64,000 nucleotides of DNA from Branchiostoma belcheri. Lineage: Eukaryota; Chordata; Leptocardii; Amphioxiformes; Branchiostomatidae. Below, piece after piece: positions 1 to 11,815 of this stretch. Every line of letters begins with the position of its first letter. Within the stretch, counting starts at the first letter, position 1. Where the stretch lies: assembly GCF_001625305.1 (NCBI RefSeq), contig NW_017804220.1, forward strand, positions 1,752,453-1,816,452. Direction: 5' to 3'. The position numbers and the translations under genes are program-made. The notes under the pieces were generated by a model. The model was not told where the DNA came from, did no database searches, and saw only the letters and a program-made list of their open reading frames with translations.

Positions 1-475
1 GAAGACCTGCGTCATCTGCTCAAACATCTGTGTCGCCCGCGCGAAGACCTGCGACGTCTGGGCAAACACCTGCGTCGTCTGCGCAGAATATTCCCCTGGG
101 CAGACGCAGGTGTTTAAGCAGACGACGCAGGTGTTTAAGCAGACGACGCAGCTTTTTTTTCTGTGCAGACGACGCAGGTGCTCGTGCAGAATATTCCCCT
201 GGGCAGACGCAGGTGTTTAAGCAGACGACGCAGGTGTTTGAGCAGATGATGCAGGTGTTTGAGCAGACGACGCAGGTGTTTGAGCAGACGACGCAGGTGT
301 TTGAGCAGACGATGCAGGTGTTTGAGCAGATGACGTAGGTGTTTGAGCAGATGATGCAGGTGTTTGAGCAGACGACGAAGGTGTTTGAGCAGACGATGCA
401 GGCGTTTGAGCAGACGACGCAGTTTTTTTCTGAGCAGACGACGCAGGTGCTTGAGCAGACGACGCAGGTGTGTAC
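1..475. repeat. 21-bp minisatellite
   Basis: A tandem array built on a unit close to gtttgagcagacgacgcag plus two bases, with point variants (gatgat for gacgac) and runs of T interrupting it. The unit length of 21 keeps long frames open on both strands: QVFEQTT repeats forward and ASSAQTP repeats in reverse. These are by-products of the repeat, not proteins. It lies just downstream of SLCO exon 3, so it sits in that gene's next intron. Confidence 0.9.
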
Positions 476-515
476 TTGTCGGCCACGGTAGCTTTTAGTA
501 CATGGCTGTTCTTAC

Positions 516-610
516 CAACCCAAAGTCCTGTGGTTGCCGGAGGCAGGTGGTCGTCTAAGTACGGGTAGCCGAGCGTGGAGGTGGCGCTGGACCCCAACTT
601 GCTCATCACC
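516..610 (-). CDS. SLCO/OATP organic anion transporter, third recognised coding exon
   Basis: This exon continues the transporter encoded at 1023-1427. The acceptor is at 611-612 (ccag then ggtgatg on the minus strand) and the donor at 515-514 (gttg then gtaagaac). Joined to the previous exon through a split Arg codon, it reads LVSRVMSKLGSSATSTLGYP followed by YLDDHLPPATTGLWVG. In OATP proteins this region (transmembrane helix 4 and the loop after it) carries the family pattern of a Gly-rich stretch, LG.xYLDD, then a serine or proline-rich loop. The family exports or imports bile salts, steroid conjugates and other organic anions at the plasma membrane. The exon ends with one base of a glycine codon; the next exon must lie left of position 1. 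No stop interrupts it. The subfamily cannot be assigned from this piece. Confidence 0.78.
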
Positions 611-1022
611 CTGGATATTATTGCTCAAGATGTAAGATCTGTCTAAACAGGCTTGTACTTATTTATTTTTTATGGGCTCACCTCTCGTAAGCCCGGGAAC
701 CAATAGACATATAATGACCTTAACTAAATCTTACATTGTTCAGTCTAAACGGTTTACACTTGATAAAATGTGTTCAACTGCCTGCGGAAAACCATTCTTT
801 TTCGAAATTTATGATCCTTTTTTTACATGTTATCGTTTACATTGCCCATTTGCTGATTTGTTACTTGCTGTTTTGATACCTGTTGTTTTGTTATTATTAT
901 TTGCCATTGTATATACCTTTCTTTGTCTGTGGTGGGGCTAAGAAGAGCAACCTGTAAGAGTTGCCCACCACTGTGGCATGTACGTTTTTATGTTACTCAA
1001 TAAACAAAAAAAAATTAAAAAC
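611..1022 (-). other. SLCO intron between second and third exons
   Basis: A 412-bp AT-rich intron. It starts with a weak donor (gttttt after the exon's final AG) and ends with a normal acceptor. An 89-codon open frame on the plus strand has no recognisable domain and is treated as chance. Confidence 0.7.
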
Positions 1023-1427
1023 CTGGAGACCAGGAACAATGACGTCATGCCGCTCATGGTCGCAGCCTCGTCATCAGCGCAGGAATCAGACTCACTGCGC
1101 ATGCTCACACTACTCTCGTTCCCAGCGTGGCACACGCCGCTGTCGGTAAAGTTGCCGCCATTGCTGCTGTCGTCATAACGGTAACGGTCCATCAGAAAAT
1201 GTGGCAGGGCCGCCATGAAGGTCGAAACGGCCATAACCACGCCGGAAATGCCGATGATTCTCGGGCGGTTGCCGTGACTACCGAAGCTTTAAGTACGTGA
1301 CGAGGAGAAGTGACGTGATCCTCCCGATCTCCCCGATACTGAGGATCTGGCCCATGGTCGCGCTGCTCATCTGGAAGCGCCGCTGAACGCTGGTCACCGA
1401 GCCGGCAAATATCCCGTTGTGTATGCC
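1023..1427 (-). CDS. SLCO/OATP transporter, second coding exon with a 7-bp frame-breaking insertion
   Basis: The exon begins after a tttcag acceptor and reads GIHNGIFAGSVTSVQRRFQM then SSATMGQILSIGEIGRITSL. This is the conserved end of helix 1, the ERRF-type loop and helix 2 of OATPs. After LLLVTY the frame hits a TAG. A different frame resumes at FGSHGNRPRIIGISGV and runs through helix 3, with ALPHFLMDRYRY matching the family's ALPHFL.GRY motif, to LFLVSR. The seven extra bases lie within 1283-1294 (aaagctt on the minus strand). Observed length is 405. The phase-0 start and phase-2 end require a length of 2 modulo 3, and 398 fits, so the extra seven bases are independently indicated. A pseudogene, a null allele or an assembly error are all possible. 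The flanking splice sites are intact. Confidence 0.8.
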
Positions 1428-2170
1428 CTGAAATGTGACACGGGAAGCTTGGGTTTGAACCAGATAACACAGAAAGCTATAAATGTATTATAGGATAATA
1501 TTTGGAATGTGGCTTGGTCATAACATGGTCTATTAAAGAAATGATTGGATTTTTATGTCCTCTGGCAGTCTGGTTGCATGGAGAAAAAAATCTGCAGTTT
1601 GTACAACTGTCGCACTGTGGCTCTTGTCATCCACTGTGGATTGGCAGTGACAAGTGAGGTAGTCGGTATAAAAGGACGTTCCATCTCTTTTCATTCTGAT
1701 TTCAATATTTACATAATCTTTCTTCCAGAGGGGTCGTCGGATACAAAGGCTCAAAAATGTGCCATCTATCACATACCACTTTGTACCTGCATGTCCCTTC
1801 TACAACTCACTTGAAAGCGACATTTCCCGATTTCTACGCAAAGAGCCCTGATCCCCACAAATCCAAAGTATTGTTAGCCGGTCCAACTGTTTCCCTTACA
1901 AGACAGTTGGGGAAGTACGTGCACACAGCGTTTGTGATGAGAGATAAGTCTTTAAAATAATCTTCTGGTTATAACATGCTTAATTTTTTGTATTTGTATG
2001 TACAGATATTTTATCAAATGTATTGTTCTATTGTATATCGTGTAATGTTGATGTCTCTTGCTTGTGTAAAGTAATTGAAATTTTAAACTGTGTTTTCTAT
2101 GTTGCTATCATCCAGTGTGGCCACATAGTAAAGAAATCAAGTTCAAGGTTCATCTTCCAAAGTCACTCAC
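1428..2170 (-). other. SLCO intron 1
   Basis: A 743-bp intron with a consensus donor (GAG then gtgagt) and a tttcag acceptor. It contains a small imperfect palindrome around 1622-1655 and no recognisable gene. Several overlapping short frames at 1533-1960 show no domain. Confidence 0.7.
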
Positions 2171-2347
2171 CTCTGCAAAGTTGATCAGACAGAGAAAGGT
2201 CATGAACCAGCGCAGGTCCCGGATGCTGATCCTACATCGTGGCTGGTCGTCTGCAGATTTTTTGTCAGACCTGGAGTTGCCGTTGACGTGGCGGCGACCG
2301 TCTGACATCATCGGAGCATCTTCCTTACCGTCCCTGTTTTCATCCAT
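2171..2347 (-). CDS. SLCO/OATP transporter, first coding exon (N-terminus)
   Basis: This exon encodes 59 residues from an ATG at 2347 in good context (aggaATGG). The first 45 or so residues are polar and charged, as expected for the cytoplasmic N-terminus of an OATP. The exon then enters transmembrane helix 1 with RDLRWFMTFLCLINFAE and stops at a consensus donor, GAG then gtgagt. It ends in phase 0 and joins cleanly to GIHNGIFAGSV in the next exon, which continues helix 1 in the family. No in-frame stop separates this ATG from the sequence just upstream, so an earlier start in the same exon cannot be excluded. The gene is divergent from LRP5/6, whose start codon is 10.6 kb away. Confidence 0.75.
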
Positions 2348-4184
2348 TCCTACTCGTCTTACTAGAAAAGGATACCAAGAAAAATATCAAGGGGCGGTCT
2401 CATGACACATCCTGTGTCTCTTCTTCTTAGGAGAGATTTTTGGTTCGTATTGACTAATAAGTAAAGCCACCGGGACATTCAGAACCTTCCCCCGAACACG
2501 AGCCAACTAAGGTTTGCTGAAGTTAGGGAACAGTCTACGCCACGCCTAGTTTTCCATACGAATCGAATCAAATTTGAGTGAAATGTGAAAGATAATAACG
2601 CCCCGACCTACTCCTGATCACCCGCCAACCGCCAGCCAACCCTAGCCAGACCAGGTAGAGGTGTATATGGTGAGATAATCACTGTGGCCAGGTGCGATAA
2701 CCATGAATCATGAAGTGATTTCTCCAAGTGAGCAGAGCGAACGAGGTAATTTATGAGGTGGTTATCACACCTGATTAGGGATTATATCACCATATACGCC
2801 GAGGATAAGGCGGGACATTAAAGTTATCATCATATAGCCTATCTAACTGACACAATTATTTGACAAAATTCCTTAATGAAATTCCTCCATTTCTTCACTG
2901 TCCCCTGTATAATGGTACGACCACTTTTGAGGTTACGGCCTGATAACCGATGGCAAAAGGAGCCTTCTGATTGGTCGACGCCTTCTGGCTATATGATATT
3001 TTTTTTACGATAACTATTTTAACCTGTGTCACGTTCGAATGTATTCGGGAGGCCATATGTGGTTAAGTGTGACAGGGGCTAGGCCCGTTCTCCTTAATCA
3101 TTAGTTAACATACTTTCGGACAGTATCTGAACATGTACTGTCTACCTGTACAGACACAGTTAACGTACCATCAAGTTACGTTAGGTTAGACCGTACGTTT
3201 ACGAAAATATTTACGTTTTTCCTAGGCCTACGCCATTGATTAAGTCGTTAATGATTGTTTATTGCCCTTTTGGCTTCCTAGCTGAAGAGCCAAAGTCCAC
3301 AAGTTTGATCATAACAACAACTTGCAGTTGAGGGATACTCTTAGTAGTCTAGCTATGATATAAACAAATATCATACTAGTAGTCTTTTACATACTAATAT
3401 AACAGCAGGAAATTCCATGTGCTTAACATATATACTATTACCGTTACAGTTTTCGTGTATGTATGCTACCTTGGTGCATGTTGCAAACTTGAAGTGAACA
3501 CTTCTTTTGTGTGTAATGTTGACTTTTCTTGCCTGGATTAGACAATTATTGAACACCTGTGTCGTTAAACCACCAATCTAATAGATTTATATATATATTG
3601 CATAATGCATACGACATTTGAAATAAACACATTTAATTTTTACCTCATCTTGGTAAGGAATAGATGATACCAGCTACTACTGAGGAACATTGAGATAGCA
3701 ATAATGGAACTCTGGTTTACTTCTGGTATACGCCTGGTGTTTTTTTAATTAAATCTCGGCTCAGTTTAGATTTTCCAGAGCAACAGTTGCCTACTAGTAG
3801 TCTGCACAAGAATGTCACTCCCCATTCCGAACTTCATCGTACTTACAGCAAACTGTACCTACCTCTTGGGTCCGTTTAGGCAGATATATGAAAGTCCACG
3901 TATGAAGGTGTTCTCCCCAGTGCCGTGAAAACTCTAAAAAAAACTGTAATCTGTATGGTTGAAAGCTAAGGACACGAATGGAGCGCTACATTTCCTCACA
4001 CAGACTTGCACTGAGAATTAAGAGAGAGAGAAAGAGAGGCTAATTACGATCGTTGACATGAACGATACCGTTGGTTCGTACGCATGCGCATGGTAAGGTT
4101 GTTGCACGGTGGTTGTTGACAATCTAGAGGGAAGAGTCACTTGAGTTCAAGCGTCTTGTTTTATGCCCAATGTTCTATATAATG
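2348..4184. other. Intergenic region upstream of the SLCO gene
   Basis: No gene recognised. It should contain the SLCO promoter, but no clear TATA box or initiator can be assigned. It includes an inverted-repeat element at 2660-2801. The rest is AT-rich unique-looking sequence. Confidence 0.5.
2660..2801. mobile_element. Short inverted-repeat (MITE-like) element
   Basis: The left end gtgtatatggtgagataatc is mirrored by gattatatcaccatatacgc at the right end. A second inner pair (aggtgcgataaccat and ggtggttatcacacct) extends the stem. Its size and structure fit a palindromic non-autonomous DNA element. No target duplication is obvious. Confidence 0.6.
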
Positions 4185-4450
4185 CCGTGTTTGTGGGGTT
4201 GTGGGGCGTAATGGCAGAGTGCTCGACTCGGAACCAAGAGGTCCCGAGTCCTGAGGGTTCGAATCCTGACATGCCACCGATCTTGTGCCCTTGGGAAAGG
4301 CACTTTGCAGGACTTTCCTCACTTCGCTCAGGTGTAAATGAGTCACGATGATTGTCCTGTACTCTGCGTTGGTGGCGGCGTAAAATAAGTTGATACAACT
4401 TGAATGTGCCGTCATCATGCCTAGTCATGAAACTTTGGAATAAAAAAAAT
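4185..4450 (+). mobile_element. tRNA-derived SINE
   Basis: A tRNA-like head has an A-box-like segment (aatggcagagtgctcgactc) and a perfect B box (ggttcgaatcc). It is followed by a body containing cccttgggaaaggcacttt and an A-rich 3' end (ggaataaaaaaaa). RNA polymerase III would be expected to transcribe such a unit from the internal boxes. The body continues well past the tRNA length, which rules out an ordinary tRNA gene. Confidence 0.75.
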
Positions 4451-6149
4451 GTCGTGGAATCCCCTCAACTTCCACCACATCTTTACAGACCATAGCCTCT
4501 ATCCTACATTCACAATTCTATAGAAATAAAGGCACATTTGGAAGGATAAGCAAAACTGATTTATTCTGCAATGTTGTTTTCCTGTCGTCCCCTTTCAAGT
4601 TGTTAACCATGGAAATGTTTTCAACTTCTGTGACTACGTCGGAAACTTCTTGTTTGTTTGTTTGTTTATTCAAGGAACCTCTAATTAGTGACGATACACC
4701 ACTACTCTTCCTGGAGTCCTCTTACATACATACATTGTAAAATACAAACGTTATAACTACTATACTGTTTGTATCACTATCAGCATGGAAAATGATTGAA
4801 AGTAGTTAAAAGTGAATTTACTTTAACTACTTTCAATAATTTTCCATGCTGATACAAACAAAAACACATTGTCGTCCTATTCATCTCCAACTGATCATGG
4901 GCATCGCAGAAATCACTACATATTCATCGTACATATCAGCGAGAAACGGCACAATTCTGGAAAGGTGCAGGCGCCATGCTCAGTGAAGTGAAGGTCGACC
5001 CCTTCGGTGGAATGTGTAGGTAGGTGCGCCCTCTTGCAACTTTAGAATGAAGTGCTGCATTATGGTCTTGCAATCTTTAGTACCCGCACATGCATCTTCA
5101 ATATCTAGAGAGAAACAAGACTTTTGAAAAAAGTTTATCTCGGCCGCTGGCCATGTAGTTTTGTGTTCTTGGAGGATGTCCACATAGATTTGTGTAACTG
5201 CTAGAGAGGAAAGAATGTATTACCTAGTATGTTCATACCTGTAACACCAAACAGGGTAATAAGTTGGCTTCCATTATCATTTGCTTCAATGGAATTAGTG
5301 AAAAATATTAATCTCGAAGCAGATGTTGGGAGGGAAAATGTTTAGGTAGAGATACAGATTTTCATTTGTGATTGAAGATTTGAGAGACAGGAAAGAGTTT
5401 AGGATATGTATGTGGAGCTAATTTCTCTGTTAGAGTAGGTTACACAGCTCTATGTATGGGGAAGACATTTTTTGGAATCAGTAGTGTCATGTTGTATATT
5501 ACAGAGGAACTATGTTTCATCTGTATGTTTCATTGAAATTGTAATGTCTGGACAATACTGATGAATAAAGAGCAAAGATGCATGTGTCAAAAGTGAAATG
5601 TTTTATTTTGGTATAACTTCATGAGACAACACAAAATGGAGTGGCTACAATAACAGGGCTGTCAAACGTTATCAAGCTTAATGCACTAACATATTGTTAG
5701 GTTGTACGAATTTCATAAAATTTTTCACGGGGGGGGGCGATAACGTAACTCTGTTTAAATCTGTTCAACAGCACGAATAAAACACAATGTAATTGATTGC
5801 CCTTGCCCGTAGTATCTTTAGCTCCATTTTTATCCTATGGCTCTATGCCTAATACCCTTATAATTCCTGATATTTTGCTATTTTTGCTAAGTAAATACCT
5901 AAGCAGCCTCATGCGTTACATCCGGGATCTTCGATATGGGAAATTCCATTCAGGCCACTAATCAAAAGCGACATCTTGCGACCGAGGAATATAGTGCACT
6001 TCCATAACCTTCGTCTTGACTTATTCAGATGTCTCAAGGTAATATTAAAACGTAATTTTTTAAACTTGGTTTATTGGTGCAATTGCAGCAGTTATTACCA
6101 AATCTTTATAACATAAATCTTTATAAATCTTCATACTACTCTCATGTCC
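4451..6149. other. Intergenic stretch with one palindrome
   Basis: No gene recognised. It contains an inverted repeat at 4766-4860, a short (TTTG)n run near 4650 and a G run at 5730. The remainder is AT-rich without identifiable coding sequence. Confidence 0.5.
4766..4860. repeat. Palindromic inverted repeat
   Basis: The arm tgtttgtatca..catggaaaat..gaaagtagttaaa is mirrored by tttaactactttc..attttccatg..tgatacaaaca, around a short central loop. The arms are about 39 bases with few mismatches. It is probably a short foldback element. Confidence 0.75.
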
Positions 6150-6245
6150 CTAATAAACATACCCCCCGGAATAAACATACCCCCCGGACAAATCTTCAAA
6201 GTCTAATATACATACCCTCCGGAATAAACGTACCCCCCGGAAAAT
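6150..6245. repeat. Short tandem repeat (aataaacataccccccgg)
   Basis: Two adjacent copies of an 18-bp unit are followed, after about 20 bases, by two more diverged copies. No coding potential. Confidence 0.8.
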
Positions 6246-6415
6246 GACCAAATTGACAGGTGAACGGTACTAAAATGTGCTCTTTATTTCAATACCAATG
6301 TATGGGCAAATCTTTCACTGTTACTTTTGATTAGGAATATAAATATACTGTACTAGTACTCAACAAACAGTGTCGACATTACAGCCATATTACACCACTA
6401 GCAATAGGGGTGGGT

Positions 6416-6510
6416 ACCTGTTCGGCTCTTCCAGGTCCAGATGATCAGGTCCAGGTCCGGACCTGTACCTGTACCTGATTCTGAATACCGGAGTTTCAGT
6501 ACCGAATTTT
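6416..6510. mobile_element. Fragment of hAT-like 'ggtccggacctg' element
   Basis: Dense ggtacctg, ccaggtcc and cctgtacctg motifs match the internal and terminal motifs of the complete element at 48340-48761. Ends are not resolved. Confidence 0.45.
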
Positions 6511-8004
6511 TTTTGCTAAATGATCATTGCTAAATACAATATAACGTTAAGTATATGTAACCACTACAATAATTTTCATTTTATTTTATTTTTTTATTTT
6601 TATTTATTTTTATTTATTTTCATTTTATTTTTTATTCTGTTTTATTTTATTTCATTTAATTTTATTCTATTTTATCCGTTCTATGCATTATCAAACTTCT
6701 CCTCTACTGCTAGAGCTACTAAAACTTCAGACCGAATATATTAAACATTTTAATTCGCCCCCTCTAGCGGTTTGGGCCAAATTGCAGCTTTCCAAAAAAA
6801 TCCAAGATGGCGGCGGCAGATCGGCGCGGCTCGGCGATTGCCGATTTCATTGTATTTTCCTTGGTCTTTTACGCGATTCAAGCAAAGAAAACAAGTTGAC
6901 CACAAGAACAAAAGAGTAATACAGCACTGGGAATCTAATGGTCCGTTTTGTTGGGCGGTAATTTCTCATTTCAAGTGAATATTTACGTGCGTCACAGTGA
7001 TTTATTCACCAATCAAAAGCGACATCTTGCGACTTAAGCAAATATGGAAGGTTAATGTACATAATTTATGTCATTGATTTATTGGTCCAATTACCGCAGC
7101 TATTAGCGAAATTCTAGAACCTTAAATGCATACTATGATATAAAACAATGGTTTTGTGGTAAACAGCATTTCCTCTTTTTTAGCAACTTCGTTGTATAAG
7201 AATAACGACACTATCATCCGGTAGCTCGACCCCACAAAGTAAAGTATACACGCAGAGTAATTGGTTTCATTGGGTTTTTTTTCACGGTCAGATCAAGATT
7301 TATTCAACATCCAACGTACATATTTTGGAGCACAATACCTCGGCCGCTCAGAAAAAAACTTCGCGAAGTACACACAGACGTGTCTGTAGGTACTCCGGTA
7401 TGCTTACCTGGTGGGGTCTCTGTGATCTCGCCGGGTAGAGCGGTATTTTTATCGTCTTGTACGATTTATCGTTTTGTGCGCCCTTCATTGGGTTACTATG
7501 TTTTGTTTGGTTCGGTCTACCATAAAAAAGGCCGCTCAGGCGGCCGAGATAAAAATAGACTGGGCTAAAGAATCGTCCATTGACGTAAACGATTGGGTTC
7601 AGCCTGAATTAGCCTTCTGTCACATTTACACATTTCACATATAGTTTGATAGGAGGACAATGGTAATTGGTACCAGGCCATTCTTAAACTATCGTTAAAA
7701 CTGACACTTAGCTATAGTGATCAACCTGCCTGAAAGTTTAAAATTTCTTTAATGAGTAATTAATGTTGGGGTCAAATTCCAGTCCGGAAAACTCAAATTA
7801 TGCTTTTGTTTGCTTCTTTAAAATGTTGTGCGCGTTTTGTTGCCTTCTATATCGTACTTTTCGTTCGAGCGAATTGCCCGGCCTGACTCCAGCTTGGAAT
7901 TAATGTGACCCTAGCACAAAATTTAAAGCTTCTACGTCTACCCGCCGGGTACTAGTAGTAGTCACGTTGTCAATTTGTGACTTTGAGGATCAGACGCCTA
8001 CGCT
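6511..8004. other. Intergenic stretch
   Basis: It holds a (TTTTA)n low-complexity block at about 6570-6680. Near 6803 is a caagatggcggc motif that resembles a YY1 site, within a short GC-rich patch. Two ctcggccgc inverted arms lie at about 7339 and 7538. No gene recognised. Confidence 0.45.
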
Positions 8005-8005
8005 A

Positions 8006-8917
8006 TTTTCCGTCTCGTAAACGGTCGATGCCATTTGAAACGGTCGATGCCATTTTGCTGAATGGTCAATGTCATATCCGAGCGTCCAAGAACGACTAAA
8101 AAGTAATATATACTATAAAAATTAATATTCTAATTACCTCCGGGGAAGGAGATATCCTTCCGCGAGGAGGTTTTACTATGGTTCGAAACATTTCTGTCAG
8201 CAGCTGTTTCTCGCGATCGGCTGGACGGATTTGTCTGTGGTTCGGTATACGTAGATGCAGATGATGCAGAACGTTTTTGTTTAATTGCATATGTGTTTAT
8301 GGGCGTCGAAATAAAAGGTTTTTAAGTGCTCCGGACACCCCCGCCATGCTGAAAATGGTAATTACCATGTTGTTAAGGAATGGGGCGGTTGCAGTTTTGG
8401 GTCTTAGCATTCAAAAGGGGTCAAACAGAGGGGTGTCTGGTTCTGATAAAAATTTTGGGTGACGGCGCAGCAATGACGGCGCGGGATGACGGCGGGGGTA
8501 ATGGCGCGGGTGACGGTGCAGGCTGTCAGACTGTGAGACACGTTAATCAACAGTCCATACCGAACCAGCCGTCAGTAGCCATCAAACACATACAAACATA
8601 TTACGCACATAACTTTCATACTACACACAAACAAATAACCTAAACCAATAGAACAAAAAAAAAACCGGAGGTTTGAAATCTACGATTTCCCTTGTTGCAA
8701 ATATAAGGGAGGGTCATGTAGAATTGTAAATATTAGTGAAAAAAAGCACCCGGGTCCAAAAGTGTAACTCCAAAACCCTAACCCTAACTTATACCCTAAC
8801 CTCTACGCCACGAAACATCACGGTGTGGATGGACCGTGCTGATACACTTAAAGTTAGCCCTTCTGCGATATGGCATCGACCGTTTCCAATGGCATCGACC
8901 GTTTACGAGACGGAAAA
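8006..8917. mobile_element. DNA-transposon remnant with 48-bp terminal inverted repeats
   Basis: The left repeat at 8006-8053 contains ccgtctcgtaaacggtcgat and a second copy of the cggtcgatgccat motif. The right repeat at 8870-8917 is its reverse complement with few mismatches. The interior has a short GACGGCGC-type tandem stretch (about 8460-8525) and a ccctaaccctaac run near 8775. No transposase is recognisable. Confidence 0.65.
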
Positions 8918-10598
8918 AAGCGACGCGTACGATATGCGATGACGCATTTCTCCTGACTATTTGCTTCCTGGTACCGGTGTTGAGCCAAAGCCTCACTTAA
9001 CACACGAGTACACTAGTGTTCTTTTCATAACTTAACGCGATACAATGTTGTATATATATATTTTGCGCTAGAAAATACCAATTTCTTTAAACATTGACGT
9101 TTAGACTTTCAGTATCAATAATAGTTCGTTTTGAAAACAAATAGCCAGAAAAACTGTGACGAAGCTGTAATTAAACAAATCCTCGGAAGTGTCCTGTCAG
9201 TCGGAGGGTGGTCCGCTGTTAACAGATATGTCATTTTGGTATTTTCTTGGCGCCATAAAAACGCTGTATACGCGTCAATTTCCGGATAGGCAACATGAAA
9301 ATGCTGTCGACACGGCGCCAATGCGTTGTGTAGTAGTACCAAGAAGATTCTAACAGACTAAATTAGACTCGGTACTGAGTCTCTAGCAGACTTTAGAAGC
9401 GGCTAGAAAGAGTAGAAATTGACCAAATAGACAGATAATATACCAGGGAGGCCCACGGCTCGGTCCAGACCCACCATACGTGCATCTGCGTATTGTCTAC
9501 GGGCAAAAACATGGGCAAATTTTTGGGATCGTAAGTGGTGCGTTGACTGTACTGTTCATGCCAGTCCTTCCCCACGTTTTTAGAAAAACGTGGCGGATGT
9601 GGCCTCCCCCAACGTACAAAAACACGTATGGCAGGTTGTGACATAGTTTGCCGCTCCCGAATTGTACTCCTTTGGCTGGCCAACTCCCCTGGCATCATAG
9701 TGGCATGTTATCTATCTATTTCGTCAATTTTTAGCTACTCTTTCCAGCCACTTTTGAAAGCTGGTAAAGGCTATGTACCGTTAGCTAATTAAATGATCTT
9801 GTTCATGACATGTACACCTGCAATTGGTTTGAATCTCCAAGTGTATGAACCGGTCGAGAAAAAGTTGTTAGTCTTTGACGACCTTTTGTGCGTTTCTAAT
9901 GTCTGTCTGAAGTGATGTGTGCTTTCTTTGGATTACAAGTGTACAGTCGGTTGCAAACTGAGACTTGGCAGGACTAACTACGGGCAAAAACATGGGCAAA
10001 CATGCTTCATCTGGAAAACGCAATAGCCTGGTTTGCAGTCTATCGTGGTTGTGGCAGGCTGTATTAGTAAGTCTCCACCAGACTGATAACGCGGGTTCAA
10101 AAACAGTAACATTTAGCCAAATAGGCATATCTACAGTAATCAAGTCCAGTAAATTTTATTTCGCTACAATTGTAACAGGTACAATGTATGGCAAGATCTT
10201 CAGAGGTACTACATATCTAGCTGATATCTACTCTATTACGTCTACAGTAATGCTTATAAGTTCTATATGTCGAGATTAACACTATACTATTTCATTGAGG
10301 TGTTAAAATTTTTCGGCGTAGCGCACACGCACGGCAATTTTACTCAACTCAGCTGTAATCACTATATACTTACTCATCTGCCTATAAGAGAAGGTGTGAG
10401 TTACTGTACATGATAATATACAGGAGTTCTACATACGTAACTACATAACCAGTCACTATCGGCCGGGGAGTTCAGCACAGTTAACCTCTTCCCGTGCAAA
10501 AGACCCAAATTTTCTTGGAGGCAGCCCTGGGAAACAGTCTGGTACCCAGGCTAAGGGTAAAGGAGGGTGCGTTCCCAAAATGAAGCCTCGGCTTTGGC
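8918..10598. other. Intergenic stretch with palindromic repeats
   Basis: It contains an inverted-repeat element at 9380-9774 and a copy of a roughly 100-bp repeat at 10300-10400 that recurs at 11843-11960. The phrase gggcaaaaacatgggcaaa occurs near 9500 and 9980, indicating related repeats. No gene recognised. Confidence 0.45.
9380..9774. mobile_element. Inverted-repeat element, same family as 15331-15455
   Basis: The left arm (ctctagcagactttagaagc..agtagaaattgac) and the right arm (gtcaatttttagctactctt..gaaagctggtaaagg) are about 60 bases each. They are related to the shorter palindrome at 15331-15455. The longer spacer here suggests a secondary insertion or a fuller copy. Confidence 0.55.
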
Positions 10599-10630
10599 AA
10601 GGCGGTTATTATAGTCTATATAACCGCCTT
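10599..10630. repeat. Short palindrome
   Basis: aaggcggttat..atataaccgcctt forms a nearly perfect 14-bp stem. Confidence 0.7.
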
Positions 10631-11096
10631 GATCTGAGCAAGGGGGCGGCTTGATCTGAGAATAGTGATTACATGCACTGTGGGCGTCGACCGGGAGATT
10701 TGGTCAATGTCCGTCCTTGACACTACACACCTTCAACCGAAGCACACCAGTCGGTCTGCCCTACTTCTAAATTTGTAGTATACATGTACCTATAATTGCC
10801 AAGGGAGACAGGGGGTGTATTGTCTTGTCATAATTATGATAATTAGGTCCGGCGCCATCTTGGTGCGTCATCTTGAATACGTCAGATCCAAATGTTTAAT
10901 TGTTTGGCAGGTAAGTTGTAAAATATCCAGCTCCCTTGCCCATATAGGGTGCTAGTTTAGGCGTCGGATCATATTTGACGTGTTTTTTCTATGATTTGCC
11001 GTTTTTATTTATCGGCCATTTCTTTTGCCAATACGTATATGATATTTACAGGTGGCCTATTGGATGCTGTCTAGCCAATTTAGATACTATATTTAA

Positions 11097-11165
11097 GCTG
11101 GTGTGTTACGCCGAAGGGCGGTTATACCGGCTATACAGATACAGATATTGCAAAAAAAAAAATAC
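11097..11165 (+). mobile_element. 3' end of a non-LTR retrotransposon
   Basis: The segment gctggtgtgttacgccgaag then ggcggttataccggctat matches the 3' untranslated tail of the retroelement fragments at 40383-40650 and (reverse) 44650-45010. It ends with cagatacagatattgc and a short A run. No coding part remains. Confidence 0.6.
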
Positions 11166-11197
11166 AGATTAGAGATATTAAAGGAAGGAAAAACTGG

Positions 11198-11815
11198 ATT
11201 TTAAAGTCAACTTTCTGGTCATTCTTTTGATATAGTATTAAAGATTAATCAATCCTATTCTATAGTATAACATTCTGATATCTGTTAAGCAAAATACGGT
11301 GTCGCTCACAGAAAAAAAATTTCCGAAGTTGTTTGTATAGTATGCTGGTTCTAGCTATTTATGGGCGGTACCCCAAAATGAAGAGACGACTCACGTAGCT
11401 TGTTTTTGGACTGCTTCAGACGTTTTAAGTATCGAATGTGCTAAGAATCCAGTGCAGTTTTTTGGGCTTGGAAACCGGAAACCAGAATTTTCAAAGTCAA
11501 TATTCTAGTCACTTATCTACATACTATGATAAAACAACACTATCCCAATGTATCACAACATTTGTGGAGCAAAAGTGCCAAAAATTATGACGAAATTAAA
11601 AACGGTTACTGGAAGGACCTGGACTGATTTTAGGGTACCACGCAGAAAATAAAGGACTCATCTCGGGGCTAGTTTCTGCAGTTTTAAATGCCTAGTGAAT
11701 GAAATACTGATTCAAATGTATTAAAGTGGGACAGTATGTGTCAATATCATACATGTTGCCTTATTCAGAATATTTCCAGTTTTGCTGCCCTGAAATTGGA
11801 TGCCTTTTTAAAAAT
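11198..11815. mobile_element. MITE family with 'AAGGCATCC' ends, adjacent copies
   Basis: Segment 11198-11345 is homologous to the flanks of the nested element at 29325-29739. Segment 11447-11815 is homologous to the elements at 18120-18483 and 52054-52400. The family ends in aaggcatccagtgcagtttt and, at the other end, attggatgccttt, next to a TA target dinucleotide. This is a Tc1/mariner-like signature, by inference only. Confidence 0.6.

Noticed and set aside
217..609. 130-codon minus-strand frame with ASSAQTP repeats
   Set aside because: The repeat part is the minisatellite at 1-475. Only its first 32 residues are real, and they belong to the SLCO exon ending at 516.
672..941. 89-codon frame with a hydrophobic tail
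   Set aside because: It lies within an SLCO intron on the opposite strand, and the hydrophobic run is T-rich low complexity.
8770..8803. ccctaaccctaac run resembling telomere repeats
   Set aside because: Only about three imperfect units inside a transposon remnant; too short for a telomere or a convincing interstitial one.
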